NCBI GenBank assembly: GCA_963759735.1
Contig: CAVXAF010000004.1
Location: 62,001-126,000 of the forward strand
Reading direction: 5' to 3'
Length of the DNA: 64,000 nucleotides
Source: Hyphomicrobium_A sp963759735
GTDB lineage: Bacteria > Pseudomonadota > Alphaproteobacteria > Rhizobiales > Hyphomicrobiaceae
Numbering within the stretch: position 1 is the stretch's first letter; each line of letters begins with the position of its first letter. The translations under genes were made by a program, and so were the position numbers. Below, in pieces: positions 44,074-51,868 of this stretch. Below the pieces are notes generated by a model. It was not told where the DNA came from, ran no database searches, and saw only the letters and a program-made list of their open reading frames with translations.

Positions 44074-45102
44074 TCAGGCGGCGTTGGGGATTAGCTTGCG
44101 GTTGATGATGGTCTCGGCGATCTGCACCGTATTGAGCGCCGCGCCCTTCAGCAGGTTATCGGCGACGATCCATAGCGACAGCCCGTTCTCCACCGTCGCG
44201 TCCTCGCGAATGCGCGAGACGTAGGTTGCGAACTCGCCGGCCGCCTCGACCGGCGTGATGTAGCCGCCAGGCTCGCGCTTATCGACGACCATGACGCCCG
44301 GCGCCTCGCGCAAAATGGCCCGCGCCTCCTCAGGGCTGATCGGGTTCTCGAACTCGATCGTCACCGCCTCGGAATGCCCGACGAACACCGGCACGCGCAC
44401 GCACGTCGCCGTCAGCTTGATGCTAGTGTCGAGGATCTTCTTGGTCTCGACCATCATCTTCCATTCCTCTTTCGTGTAGCCGTCCTCCATGAAGACGTCG
44501 ATCTGAGGAATGCAGTTGAAGGCAATCTGCTTGGTGAATTTGTTTGGCTCGACTTCCTGGCCGGGCACGTACATGCCCTTCGTCTGCCGCCACAACTCGT
44601 CCATCGCATCCTTGCCGGCGCCGGAGACGGATTGGTAGGTGGCGACGACGACGCGCTTGATCTTGGCGACGTCATGCAGCGGCTTCAGAACGACCACCAG
44701 CTGCGCCGTCGAGCAGTTCGGGTTGGCGATGATGTTCTTCTTGGTGTAGCCGACGACGGCATCGGCATTCACCTCAGGCACGATCAGCGGCACATTCTGA
44801 TCGTAACGCCAGCACGAGGAGTTATCGATGACGATGCAGCCCGTGGCGCCGATTTTTGGCGCCCACTCCTTGGCCACGGCCGACCCGGCCGACATGAGGC
44901 AGAAGTCCACCTTGGAGAAATCGAACTGCTCGAGATCGTGACATTTGAGATCGCGGTCGCCGAACGACACCTCGACGCCGAGAGAGCGCCGGGAGGCGAT
45001 GGCGTAGACCTCGTCGGCCGGAAACTCGCGCTCGGCGAGCACGTTCAGCATCTCGCGGCCCACGTTGCCCGTGGCACCGACTACGGCGACCTTATAGCCC
45101 AT
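44074..45102 (-). CDS. asd: aspartate-semialdehyde dehydrogenase
   Basis: NADPH enzyme, 342 residues, reducing aspartyl phosphate for lysine, threonine and methionine synthesis. The nucleotide motif VVGATGNVGREML opens it, the catalytic Cys is in NPNCSTAQLV, and the catalytic His region GHSEAVTIEF is present. The ATG at 45102 matches the family; a longer ORF upstream is not needed. leuB is 130 bp upstream on the same strand. Confidence 0.96.
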   Translation of the reverse strand: MGYKVAVVGATGNVGREMLNVLAEREFPADEVYAIASRRSLGVEVSFGDRDLKCHDLEQFDFSKVDFCLMSAGSAVAKEWAPKIGATGCIVIDNSSCWRYDQNVPLIVPEVNADAVVGYTKKNIIANPNCSTAQLVVVLKPLHDVAKIKRVVVATYQSVSGAGKDAMDELWRQTKGMYVPGQEVEPNKFTKQIAFNCIPQIDVFMEDGYTKEEWKMMVETKKILDTSIKLTATCVRVPVFVGHSEAVTIEFENPISPEEARAILREAPGVMVVDKREPGGYITPVEAAGEFATYVSRIREDATVENGLSLWIVADNLLKGAALNTVQIAETIINRKLIPNAA

Positions 45103-45232
45103 CGTCAGACCTATTTTCTTCGTTGGCTGCGACACGTGCAGTACCTGCGGCTCCCTTACGCAAGCCCGCCGGCCCGCGCAAGGGGTGTCGCCCACCTGCC
45201 TAGTCAATTGGCGTTATGGAAGCTTGCGCGGG

Positions 45233-46345
45233 TCACGCGGCGAGCTTCTTGAGCTCGGCGAGGATGGCGCCGCCCATGTCGGCGGTGCCGACCTGGGTCA
45301 TACCCGGCTGCATGATGTCGCCGGTGCGCAGACCAGACGCCAGTACGCCGGCGATGGCCTGGTCGAGCAGATCCGCCTGTTTGCCCATGTCGAAGGAATA
45401 GCGCAGCGCCATGCCGAACGATGCGATGGTGGCGATGGGGTTGGCGAGGCCCTTGCCGGCGATGTCGGGCGCTGATCCGTGCACCGGCTCGTAGAGCGCC
45501 TTGCGCTTGCCGGTCTTGGCGTCGGGTGCGCCCAGCGAAGCCGAGGGGAGCATGCCGAGCGATCCGGTGGCCATGGCAGCCTCGTCGGAGAGTACATCGC
45601 CGAACAGGTTGTCTGTGACGATGACGTCGAATTGCTTGGGTGCGCGCACCAGCTGCATGGCGCAGTTGTCAGCTAGGATGTGCTCGAGTTTGACGTCGGG
45701 CGCGTAGGCTTTGTGGGTCGCGGTGACGACCTCGTTCCACAGTACGCCGGTGCGCATGACGTTGCGCTTCTCAGCCGAATGTACCTTGTTGCCGCGCCTC
45801 CGGGCGAGGTCGAAGGCGACCTTGGCGATGCGCTCGATCTCCGAGGTCGTATAGATCTGCGTGTCGACGGCGCGCTTTTCGCCGTTCTCCAGGGTGACAA
45901 TCTCCTTGGGCTCGCCGAAGTACACGCCACCCGTCAGCTCGCGCACGATCATGATGTCGAGGCCTTCGACAAGTTCGCGCTTCAGCGAGGACGCGTCGGC
46001 GAGTGCCGGATAGCAGATGGCTGGGCGCAAGTTGGCAAAGAGGCCGAGATCCTTGCGCAGGCGCAACAAACCGGCCTCGGGGCGCACTGCGTACGGCACA
46101 CCGTCCCACTTCGGTCCACCGACCGCGCCGAAGATGACGGCATCGGCGGCGGCAGCCTTGCTCATCGCAGCATCCGTGATGGCAACGCCGTGCGCATCGT
46201 ACGCCGCTCCACCGACCAGATCGGTCTGGGTGGCAAAGTTCACCCCGCCCTTCTTGTTGAAGAAGTCGACGATGCGCTCGACCTCGGCGATGGTTTCAAC
46301 GCCGATGCCGTCGCCAGGGAGCAGAAGCAGGTTGTAAGTGGTCAT
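45233..46345 (-). CDS. leuB: 3-isopropylmalate dehydrogenase
   Basis: NAD+-dependent beta-decarboxylating dehydrogenase, 370 residues, third step of leucine synthesis. It begins LLLLPGDGIGVETI. The metal and substrate residues appear in NLFGDVLSDEAAM, the NAD+ site in EPVHGSAPDIAGKGLANPI, and the Arg stretch in LRLRKDLGLFANLRP. Its partners leuC and leuD are elsewhere in the window. Confidence 0.97.
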   Translation of the reverse strand: MTTYNLLLLPGDGIGVETIAEVERIVDFFNKKGGVNFATQTDLVGGAAYDAHGVAITDAAMSKAAAADAVIFGAVGGPKWDGVPYAVRPEAGLLRLRKDLGLFANLRPAICYPALADASSLKRELVEGLDIMIVRELTGGVYFGEPKEIVTLENGEKRAVDTQIYTTSEIERIAKVAFDLARRRGNKVHSAEKRNVMRTGVLWNEVVTATHKAYAPDVKLEHILADNCAMQLVRAPKQFDVIVTDNLFGDVLSDEAAMATGSLGMLPSASLGAPDAKTGKRKALYEPVHGSAPDIAGKGLANPIATIASFGMALRYSFDMGKQADLLDQAIAGVLASGLRTGDIMQPGMTQVGTADMGGAILAELKKLAA

Positions 46346-46425
46346 GCGGGGCAGCGCCTGAAGAAGAGGGACGAAAAGCGCCGTAGTGCTAGCCGCTCGG
46401 TCCGCCGGCGGCAAGGGGCGCCCGG

Positions 46426-47016
46426 CTAGAGGAACGAGCCCGAAAAGAAAAGGAAAAAGCCGTTGAGCATCGACAGGGTCCCCAATGACGCCAAGACGCC
46501 GCTAAGGATCAGGAGCACCGTCCCACCGGTGATGATGGCGACGGAGGCAAGCACGATGGCGATCTGCAGCAGCGCCTGGCCGTAATCGAAGAAGGGATCC
46601 TTCACCATCGCCTTATCGCGTTGGATCTCTAGCTCCTTGGCGCGTACTTTCAACTCCTCCACGCCTTCCTTCGCCTCCGGCTCGGACGTCAGGCGGGCCT
46701 CGTCGGCGCGGTACTTCTTCAATTTCTCGTCGATCAGGGCGCGCGCCGCGGGCGGCATGTCGGGCCGGCTCGCGAGCAGCACCTCATACTCCGCGATTTG
46801 CAGGCGCAGCTCGTGGCGGCGGATATTCTTGGCCTGGAAGAAGGCCCACGTGTTCGCGGCCTCGATATTGCGGGCCGTCGCGTCCTTCATGGCGTTGCCG
46901 CCACCCACGCCGGCCACCGCCAGCAGCACGGCGAGGACGCCAATGTACACCGCGATCAATCGATCGCGATGCGTCTTGTCGCTGTCGATCGCTTCGGCGA
47001 GATCCTTGAACGCCAT
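46426..47016 (-). CDS. DUF4337 membrane protein
   Basis: A 196-residue protein with an N-terminal membrane helix (LIAVYIGVLAVLLAVAGVGG), a middle coiled coil of about 90 residues (NIRRHELRLQIAEYEVLL to ELEIQRDKAMVKD), and two C-terminal helices (LLQIAIVLASVAIITGGTVLL; LGTLSMLNGFFLFF). This layout fits DUF4337. Function unknown. It follows gpmA by eight bases on the same strand and may share its transcript. Confidence 0.85.
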   Translation of the reverse strand: MAFKDLAEAIDSDKTHRDRLIAVYIGVLAVLLAVAGVGGGNAMKDATARNIEAANTWAFFQAKNIRRHELRLQIAEYEVLLASRPDMPPAARALIDEKLKKYRADEARLTSEPEAKEGVEELKVRAKELEIQRDKAMVKDPFFDYGQALLQIAIVLASVAIITGGTVLLILSGVLASLGTLSMLNGFFLFFSGSFL

Positions 47017-47024
47017 GCTAGACC

Positions 47025-47718
47025 TCAGACAATATCTTCGGGAGCCGCATCGATGCTTCGCGCCGGCAGCAGATCACTGCGATCGGTGGGCAGGCCGTTC
47101 TCGCCGAGCTGGTAGACGATCGGCGCGCCGGTCGCCAACTCGCGGCTCAATATCTCCTCGCCGCTAAGATTTCTCGAGATTCATGATGAGGGCGCGGAGC
47201 GAGTTGCCGTGGGCGACCACGAGCACCGTCTTGCCGGCCTGCAAATCGGGCCAGATACGCGTCTGAAAATAGGGCATCACGCGTTCTTCGGTGTCTTTGA
47301 GGCTTTCGCCGCCGGGCGGGGGAATATCGTAGCTGCGCCGCCAAATCTGCACCTGCTCCTCGCCCCATCGGTCACGCGCCTCGTCCTTGTTGAGACCACA
47401 GAGGTCGCCGTAGTGGCGCTCGTTGAGGGCCTCATCGAGGTGGATGGGAATGTTCGTCTGCCCCAACTCGGAAAGGATGATATCGAGCGTGCGCTGCGCG
47501 CGCTTCAGCTGGCTCGAATACGCGACATCAAAGGAGATGCCCTTGGAGCGCAACAAACGTGCAGCGACCAGCGCCTCGATCAACCCCTTCTCGGTGAGAT
47601 CGGGATTGCACCAACCGGTGAAAAGGTTGCGCCTGTTCCATTCGCTTTCGCCGTGCCGCACGAGCACGAGCGTGTGGGTGGTCGGATCGGCGATTACGGG
47701 ACGGACCTCCACTTTCAC
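47025..47718 (-). CDS. gpmA: 2,3-bisphosphoglycerate-dependent phosphoglycerate mutase, one frameshift
   Basis: Glycolytic mutase, about 230 residues after repair. The phosphohistidine motif is LVRHGESEWN, with FTGWCNPDLTEKG, the proton donor Glu in LNERHYGDLCGLNK, and the second His in VVAHGNSLRALI. An extra A in the TTT (plus strand) at 47170-47172 creates a false stop after MNLEKS; reading through gives NLSGEEILSRELATGAPIVY and a normal ending, DAAPEDIV. The start is a GTG at 47718 that overlaps the dapB stop (GTGA), so the two are coupled. Confidence 0.9.
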
Positions 47719-48509
47719 AGCCCCAGCACGTCGGACATAGAGTACAGGCCGGGCGGCTTGCCGTAGCCCCACTGCAGCGCCTTGACGGCCCCGCGCGCGA
47801 ACACGGACCTGTCGCCGGCAATATGCGCAAGCTCGATGCGCTCGCCAGGTCCGGCGAAGATCACTCGATGATCGCCGACGACACCACCACCGCGCAACGA
47901 TGCAAATCCGATGTCGCCAGGGCGGCGCGCCCCGGTATGGCCGTCGCGAGCCTTGACGGCGTGCCGGCTGAGATCAATTCCTCGCCCCTCGGCAGCAGCT
48001 ACACCAAGCATCAACGCGGTCCCCGAGGGGGCGTCGACCTTGTCGCGGTGATGCATCTCGACGATCTCGATGTCGAAGTCCTCGTCCAGAGCCTCGGCGA
48101 CGCGCCGCGTCAGCGCCACCAGCAGATTGACGCCGAGGCTCATGTTACCCGCCTTGATGATCGGCGCATGACGGGCGGCCGCGGCGATGGCTGCCTCGTC
48201 CTCAGCCGTCAGGCCGGTGGTGCCGATGACGTGCACGGCGCGTGCATTGGCGGCCAGCCCGGCGAACTCGACCGTCGCCTTTGGCGAGGTGAAATCGAGG
48301 ATACCGTCGCAGCGCGCAATTGCGTCAAGCGCATCGGTCGTGACCTGGACGCCGAGCGGCGCCAGGCCGGCGATGACACCGATATCAGAACCGATCGCCG
48401 GCGATCCCTCGCGCTCCAGCCCCCCCACGATGGTGCAGCCGGCGGCATGGGCCGCGCGCACAAGCTCCTGGCCCATGCGACCCGCAACGCCCATGACGGC
48501 GACTTTCAT
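47715..48509 (-). CDS. dapB: 4-hydroxy-tetrahydrodipicolinate reductase
   Basis: NAD(P)H reductase, 264 residues, second committed step of lysine synthesis. The dinucleotide motif is VMGVAGRMGQEL, the catalytic His-Lys pair lies in EMHHRDKVDAPSGTAL, and HVIGTTG and FTSPKATVE are typical. ATG at 48509. It overlaps gpmA by four bases. Confidence 0.97.
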   Translation of the reverse strand: MKVAVMGVAGRMGQELVRAAHAAGCTIVGGLEREGSPAIGSDIGVIAGLAPLGVQVTTDALDAIARCDGILDFTSPKATVEFAGLAANARAVHVIGTTGLTAEDEAAIAAAARHAPIIKAGNMSLGVNLLVALTRRVAEALDEDFDIEIVEMHHRDKVDAPSGTALMLGVAAAEGRGIDLSRHAVKARDGHTGARRPGDIGFASLRGGGVVGDHRVIFAGPGERIELAHIAGDRSVFARGAVKALQWGYGKPPGLYSMSDVLGL

Positions 48510-48739
48510 TCGGAAACCTCGATTGTCGATCGCAGGAAGTGCGCCGCGATATAGCAACACACGGGGCGATGAGGGAAGGCTATGGCTGCTTTGATCCTCT
48601 GTCTGCGTTGCTCGCCGGGCGGCCGGTGCCCCCGCGCAAGGAGGCCGCGACGAACCTCCCGGAGAGGAAGGCGTTCTTGAAGAGGAAGTTCCGCGTCAAG
48701 CCGTTGGGTCGTCTCGCTGCCGGCCACGGCTCGCCCACG

Positions 48740-49249
48740 TCAGTCCCACGCGTAGGCGATCTTCTTCAGCTTGGCGCGCCCGAAGCGTTCGAACGTCATG
48801 CTTACCGGGCGGCCGCCGCGGCGCCAGTAGAAGTCAGATGCCGCAGCATTGTCGGCCAGAGCCCACACCACGAGACCGCTCAGCTGGCGCCGGTCGAGGT
48901 GGTATCGGCAGGCTTCGAACAGTCGCTCGCCGAAGCCGATGCCTTGGTAGGTGGGCGAAACGTAGATCTCGTAAATCTCGCCTTCATAAGCCCCACGAGT
49001 CCGCGCCGCGCCCAGAGTTGCATAGCCCGCGATGACGTCGGCGACCTGCAATACCAGCAGCTCGCCACCCGATTTTATGGTGGTCCCCCACCATTCCGGG
49101 GTGCGCCGGCGGATCATGCTGTCGAGGTGAAGATGCGGAATGATGCCGAGGTAGGCATTGCTCCAGCTGGAGCGAAAGACTTCGCTCAAAGCCGTCGCGT
49201 CGGCGGGTGCGCCGGGACGGATTTCGCAATGTGAACTCTCACCCAGCAT
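48740..49249 (-). CDS. GNAT-family N-acetyltransferase
   Basis: A 169-residue acetyl-CoA-dependent transferase. It has the GNAT order: CEIRPGAPADATALSEVFRSSW, strand IYEIYVSPTYQGIGFGERLFEA with the R/Q-G-x-G pyrophosphate loop (QGIGFG), then VVWALADNAAASDFYWRRGG. The substrate is unknown; some relatives modify ribosomal proteins or small amines. Monocistronic, upstream of a 230-bp gap before dapB. Confidence 0.88.
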   Translation of the reverse strand: MLGESSHCEIRPGAPADATALSEVFRSSWSNAYLGIIPHLHLDSMIRRRTPEWWGTTIKSGGELLVLQVADVIAGYATLGAARTRGAYEGEIYEIYVSPTYQGIGFGERLFEACRYHLDRRQLSGLVVWALADNAAASDFYWRRGGRPVSMTFERFGRAKLKKIAYAWD

Positions 49250-49342
49250 CAGAGTCTTTTTGGTCGTTGGACAGCCAGCTTACAGCAGGCTCTCTATCCT
49301 GCGTAACAGTTTTGCTGAAAGTGGGGCCGGGGAATGCAAAAA

Positions 49343-49365
49343 GGCCGCGGGGCTTACCCGCGGCC
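49343..49365 (-). terminator. intrinsic terminator of the phasin gene
   Basis: GGCCGCGGG pairs with CCCGCGGCC around a five-base loop. On the minus strand the stem is followed by five T (TTTTTGC). It starts about 36 bases after the phasin stop. Confidence 0.85.
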
Positions 49366-49401
49366 GTTGATTGGTGCGGCGACGAACCTTGCGGCCTGGA
49401 G

Positions 49402-49857
49402 TTAGCCGACCTTTTTGAGCTGCTCAAAGGTCTTGCTGGCGGCCGAATTCATGCTTTCCAGCGTCTGCCGGCTGATCTTGTTCGACAGCTCGAAGAACTC
49501 CTTCGTCTGCGCGGAGGCGGTGGCGAGCTGCTGCTTGAAGAACTCAGCCTGTAGGCGGGCAACCTCGGGAAGCGTCTTGGCGCGCGCCATGGCCTCGGCG
49601 GCGTCGAAAGCGGCCTCGACGTTAACGGTTGCAGCGTGCAGGAACTTCTCGCCGAAGGTTTTAGCTCCGGCTTGGGCGGCGAGGACGATTTCCTCGGCGG
49701 CCTTGACGTTGTCCTAAGTCGCGGCATTGAGCTTGGTGTAGGCGTCGCGCGTCTTGGCGACGCTCTCCTCGGCGAAAACTTTCACGTTCTCGGGAATGCG
49801 AGCTTCCTTGGCGGCGGCCAGCATGTCCTGTGCCTGGCGGGTGAACTGATCGTTCAT
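49402..49857 (-). CDS. phasin-family protein, in-frame amber codon
   Basis: Granule-coating protein of polyhydroxyalkanoate storage, about 151 residues. It starts MNDQFTRQAQDMLAAAKEAR at the ATG at 49857, preceded by GGGAG. It is helical and amphipathic throughout: NVKVFAEESVAKTRDAYTKL, FGEKFLHAATVNVEAAFDAA, LQAEFFKQQLATASAQTKEFFEL and the end SAASKTFEQLKKVG. Codon 48 (plus-strand 49714-49716) is TAG where homologues usually have Lys (AAG), so an A-to-T substitution is the simplest reading. Without it the protein is complete and unshifted. A terminator follows. The upstream region has a promoter with repeated operator-like boxes. Confidence 0.85.
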
Positions 49858-49956
49858 TGGTGTCTCCCTAATCGTTGTGGCCGCTCCGGGGGTGCGGGCG
49901 GCGTAATGCGCGGGGCTGCAAGTTGCATTGGCTCATAAGAGCCTTAACCCAGAGCT

Positions 49957-50006
49957 AGAATAACCCAATCTATTGTGCGTTGCAACATACAATTGTTGCG
50001 GTGCAC
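49957..50006 (-). promoter_or_regulatory. phasin promoter with PhaR-like repeated boxes
   Basis: On the minus strand, TTGCAA (49980-49985), a 17-base spacer, and TATTCT (49957-49962) form a good sigma-70 promoter, 95 bp before the phasin start. Over the -35 and beyond lie two direct repeats on the plus strand, TTGTGCGTTGCA (49973-49984) and TTGTTGCGGTGCA (49993-50005), 20 bases apart, about two helical turns. TGC/GCA-rich boxes of this kind are what PhaR-type phasin repressors bind in other alphaproteobacteria. Confidence 0.65.
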
Positions 50007-50072
50007 CATTCCTGGGGCGGCCAATAATGCTGTAATTGCTCACCAGCAAGGGCCGGGTCCGCAACGCGGCCT

Positions 50073-51413
50073 TCAAAGCCGCGCAAATTTGTCGCGGTAG
50101 CCCATCGCGCTGCGATCGAAAATGATGTCGGTCGGACGCAGCGGCCGGGCGAGAGCCAGCCCCTCCAGCGAGCGGCAACGGGACAGCGCCACATAGGTCT
50201 GACCGTGGGCAAATGTCCCGCGCCCAAGGTCGATGTAGACCTTATCCAGCGTCAGTCCCTGCGACTTGTGGATCGTCAGCGCCCAGGCAAGGCGCAGCGG
50301 AAATTGCCGAAAGGTGCCGGTGACGTTCTCGACGATCTTCTCGGCCGTCTGGTCGAAGGCGTAGCGCCGCGCCTCCCAGGATACCTGCTCGATCTCGTGC
50401 GTCTTCCCGTCGAGTTCGATCCAGACGCGCTTGTCCTCTAGGCGCGCCACGCGGGCGATGGTGCCATTCACCCAGCGTCGGTCCGGGTCATTGCGGAGCA
50501 GGATCACCTTCGCTCCCTCCTTGAGGAGCAGGTTCGCGTCGGTCGGATGCGCCGCATCCGAATATTCGCCGGTGATGCCCGCGGTATACGTGCGCTCGGT
50601 CGCCGAGAGTGCGGCGAGGTAGGCCATGTTGATGCGCTGCGCGGCTGCATTGGTCGGCGTCAGGATCACGAACAAGTCGCCCTCACCAAGAGTGCGGATG
50701 GGATGCGTGCGCTCGTTGAGGACGACCAGATCCTCCTCGCTTGCATCCCCGTCGCGAATACGATTGAGGACGTGCAGGAACGTCTCATCGCTCTGCCGGA
50801 AGACCTGATCGAGTTCCAGAAGGGAGACGCCGGCGCCCTCGCCGAGCGCGCCCACCTGAAAGAAGAACGGTCCGCCGAACTCTGATTCGAGATGCTCGGC
50901 GACATCGCCCTGGATGACGGGCGGCAGCTGGTGCAAGTCGCCGAACAGCATGAGGCGCACGCCGCCGAAGGCTTCGCGCGGGCGCCCGCGGTTGACGCGC
51001 AGCGACTGATCGATGGCCCACATGATATCGGAGCGCACCATCGACACTTCGTCGATGATAATCAGCTTCAGCTTGCGCATCAGGCGGCCGTTGCGGCTGC
51101 GCCGGATATCGTCGGGGCGAATGAGGCGGGGTGGGAATCCGAAGAAGGAATGGATCGTCTGGCCGCCGACGTTGACGGCCGCCAGTCCCGTCGGCGCCAG
51201 CACAACCGCGTCGTCGACGATGTGATCGCGCAGCACGCGCAACAACGTCGACTTGCCGGTGCCGGCGCGGCCGGTGACGAAGAGATGGCCATCGTCGTGA
51301 CGGGCGAAATCAACCGCGCGCATGAACTCGGGCGGTGGCGTGACGCCAGCCGGCCAAGTGATCGGCGCGACGTCCGTTGTGTCTCGCATCAGTGGGAATT
51401 TGCCGCTCGTCAC
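50073..51413 (-). CDS. PIF1/RecD2-like superfamily 1 DNA helicase
   Basis: A 446-residue ATP-dependent helicase, likely 5'-3'. Motif I is VTGRAGTGKSTLL, motif II LIIIDEVSMVRSD, motif III GDLHQLPPV, and motifs V/VI are ALTIHKSQGLTLDKVYIDLG and QTYVALSRCRSLEGL. A small SH3-like insertion lies around residues 310-360. The start is GTG at 51413, because GCGAGGGGAC sits right before it; an ATG eight codons later is possible. Monocistronic and chromosomal; its biological role (replication repair or G-quadruplex unwinding) is inferred only. Confidence 0.88.
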   Translation of the reverse strand: MTSGKFPLMRDTTDVAPITWPAGVTPPPEFMRAVDFARHDDGHLFVTGRAGTGKSTLLRVLRDHIVDDAVVLAPTGLAAVNVGGQTIHSFFGFPPRLIRPDDIRRSRNGRLMRKLKLIIIDEVSMVRSDIMWAIDQSLRVNRGRPREAFGGVRLMLFGDLHQLPPVIQGDVAEHLESEFGGPFFFQVGALGEGAGVSLLELDQVFRQSDETFLHVLNRIRDGDASEEDLVVLNERTHPIRTLGEGDLFVILTPTNAAAQRINMAYLAALSATERTYTAGITGEYSDAAHPTDANLLLKEGAKVILLRNDPDRRWVNGTIARVARLEDKRVWIELDGKTHEIEQVSWEARRYAFDQTAEKIVENVTGTFRQFPLRLAWALTIHKSQGLTLDKVYIDLGRGTFAHGQTYVALSRCRSLEGLALARPLRPTDIIFDRSAMGYRDKFARL

Positions 51414-51530
51414 GTCCCCTCGCAGAAGTTCGATCCGTGCTTAGCAGACCGAGCGCGAAGCGTGAAAACAATCGCGCCGGCCAACATGTGTCGGCCGGCG
51501 CAAGATATTGATGATCGCAATTAAGCGATG

Positions 51531-51788
51531 TCAGTCGCGCGTGATCGAGATGATCTTGAAGCTGCCGTCGAGCTTCACGTCATACTGGTTGCCGTCTTTG
51601 CACTTGACATCGTCGGCCTCGAACAGGCTCGAAGCTTCAGTCTCTTTCTCGAAGGTGCCGCCATCGCAGCCCCAATCGGCGAGCGTCTGCTTGATCTTGC
51701 CTGCTTCGTCCTCAGCCGGCTTGGTGTCGGCCAGCGCCGCGCCGCCGCACAGCGTCAGGGCAAGAGCAATGCACGCGAGTTTCTGCAT
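51531..51788 (-). CDS. small periplasmic PepSY-like protein
   Basis: An 85-residue exported protein. The ATG at 51788 has an ideal ribosome site, GAGGAGG, and the signal peptide MQKLACIALALTLCGGAALA ends at a clear cleavage site. The mature part, KIKQTLADWGCDGG to YDVKLDGSFKIISITRD, resembles the small PepSY-like module (two Cys, beta hairpin YDVKLDGSFKI). Probably periplasmic; function unknown. Confidence 0.7.
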   Translation of the reverse strand: MQKLACIALALTLCGGAALADTKPAEDEAGKIKQTLADWGCDGGTFEKETEASSLFEADDVKCKDGNQYDVKLDGSFKIISITRD

Positions 51789-51868
51789 GGAAATTCCTCC
51801 TCGTTGAGTGCCACTTTTGACCGCAACGCTATAACACGCGTATTTTGCGTCGCACAAAGAGAAATTAA

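Noticed and set aside
49714..49716. Amber readthrough or pyrrolysine in the phasin gene
   Set aside because: No pyl genes or special context are visible, and homologues have Lys here; a point mutation or miscall is simpler.
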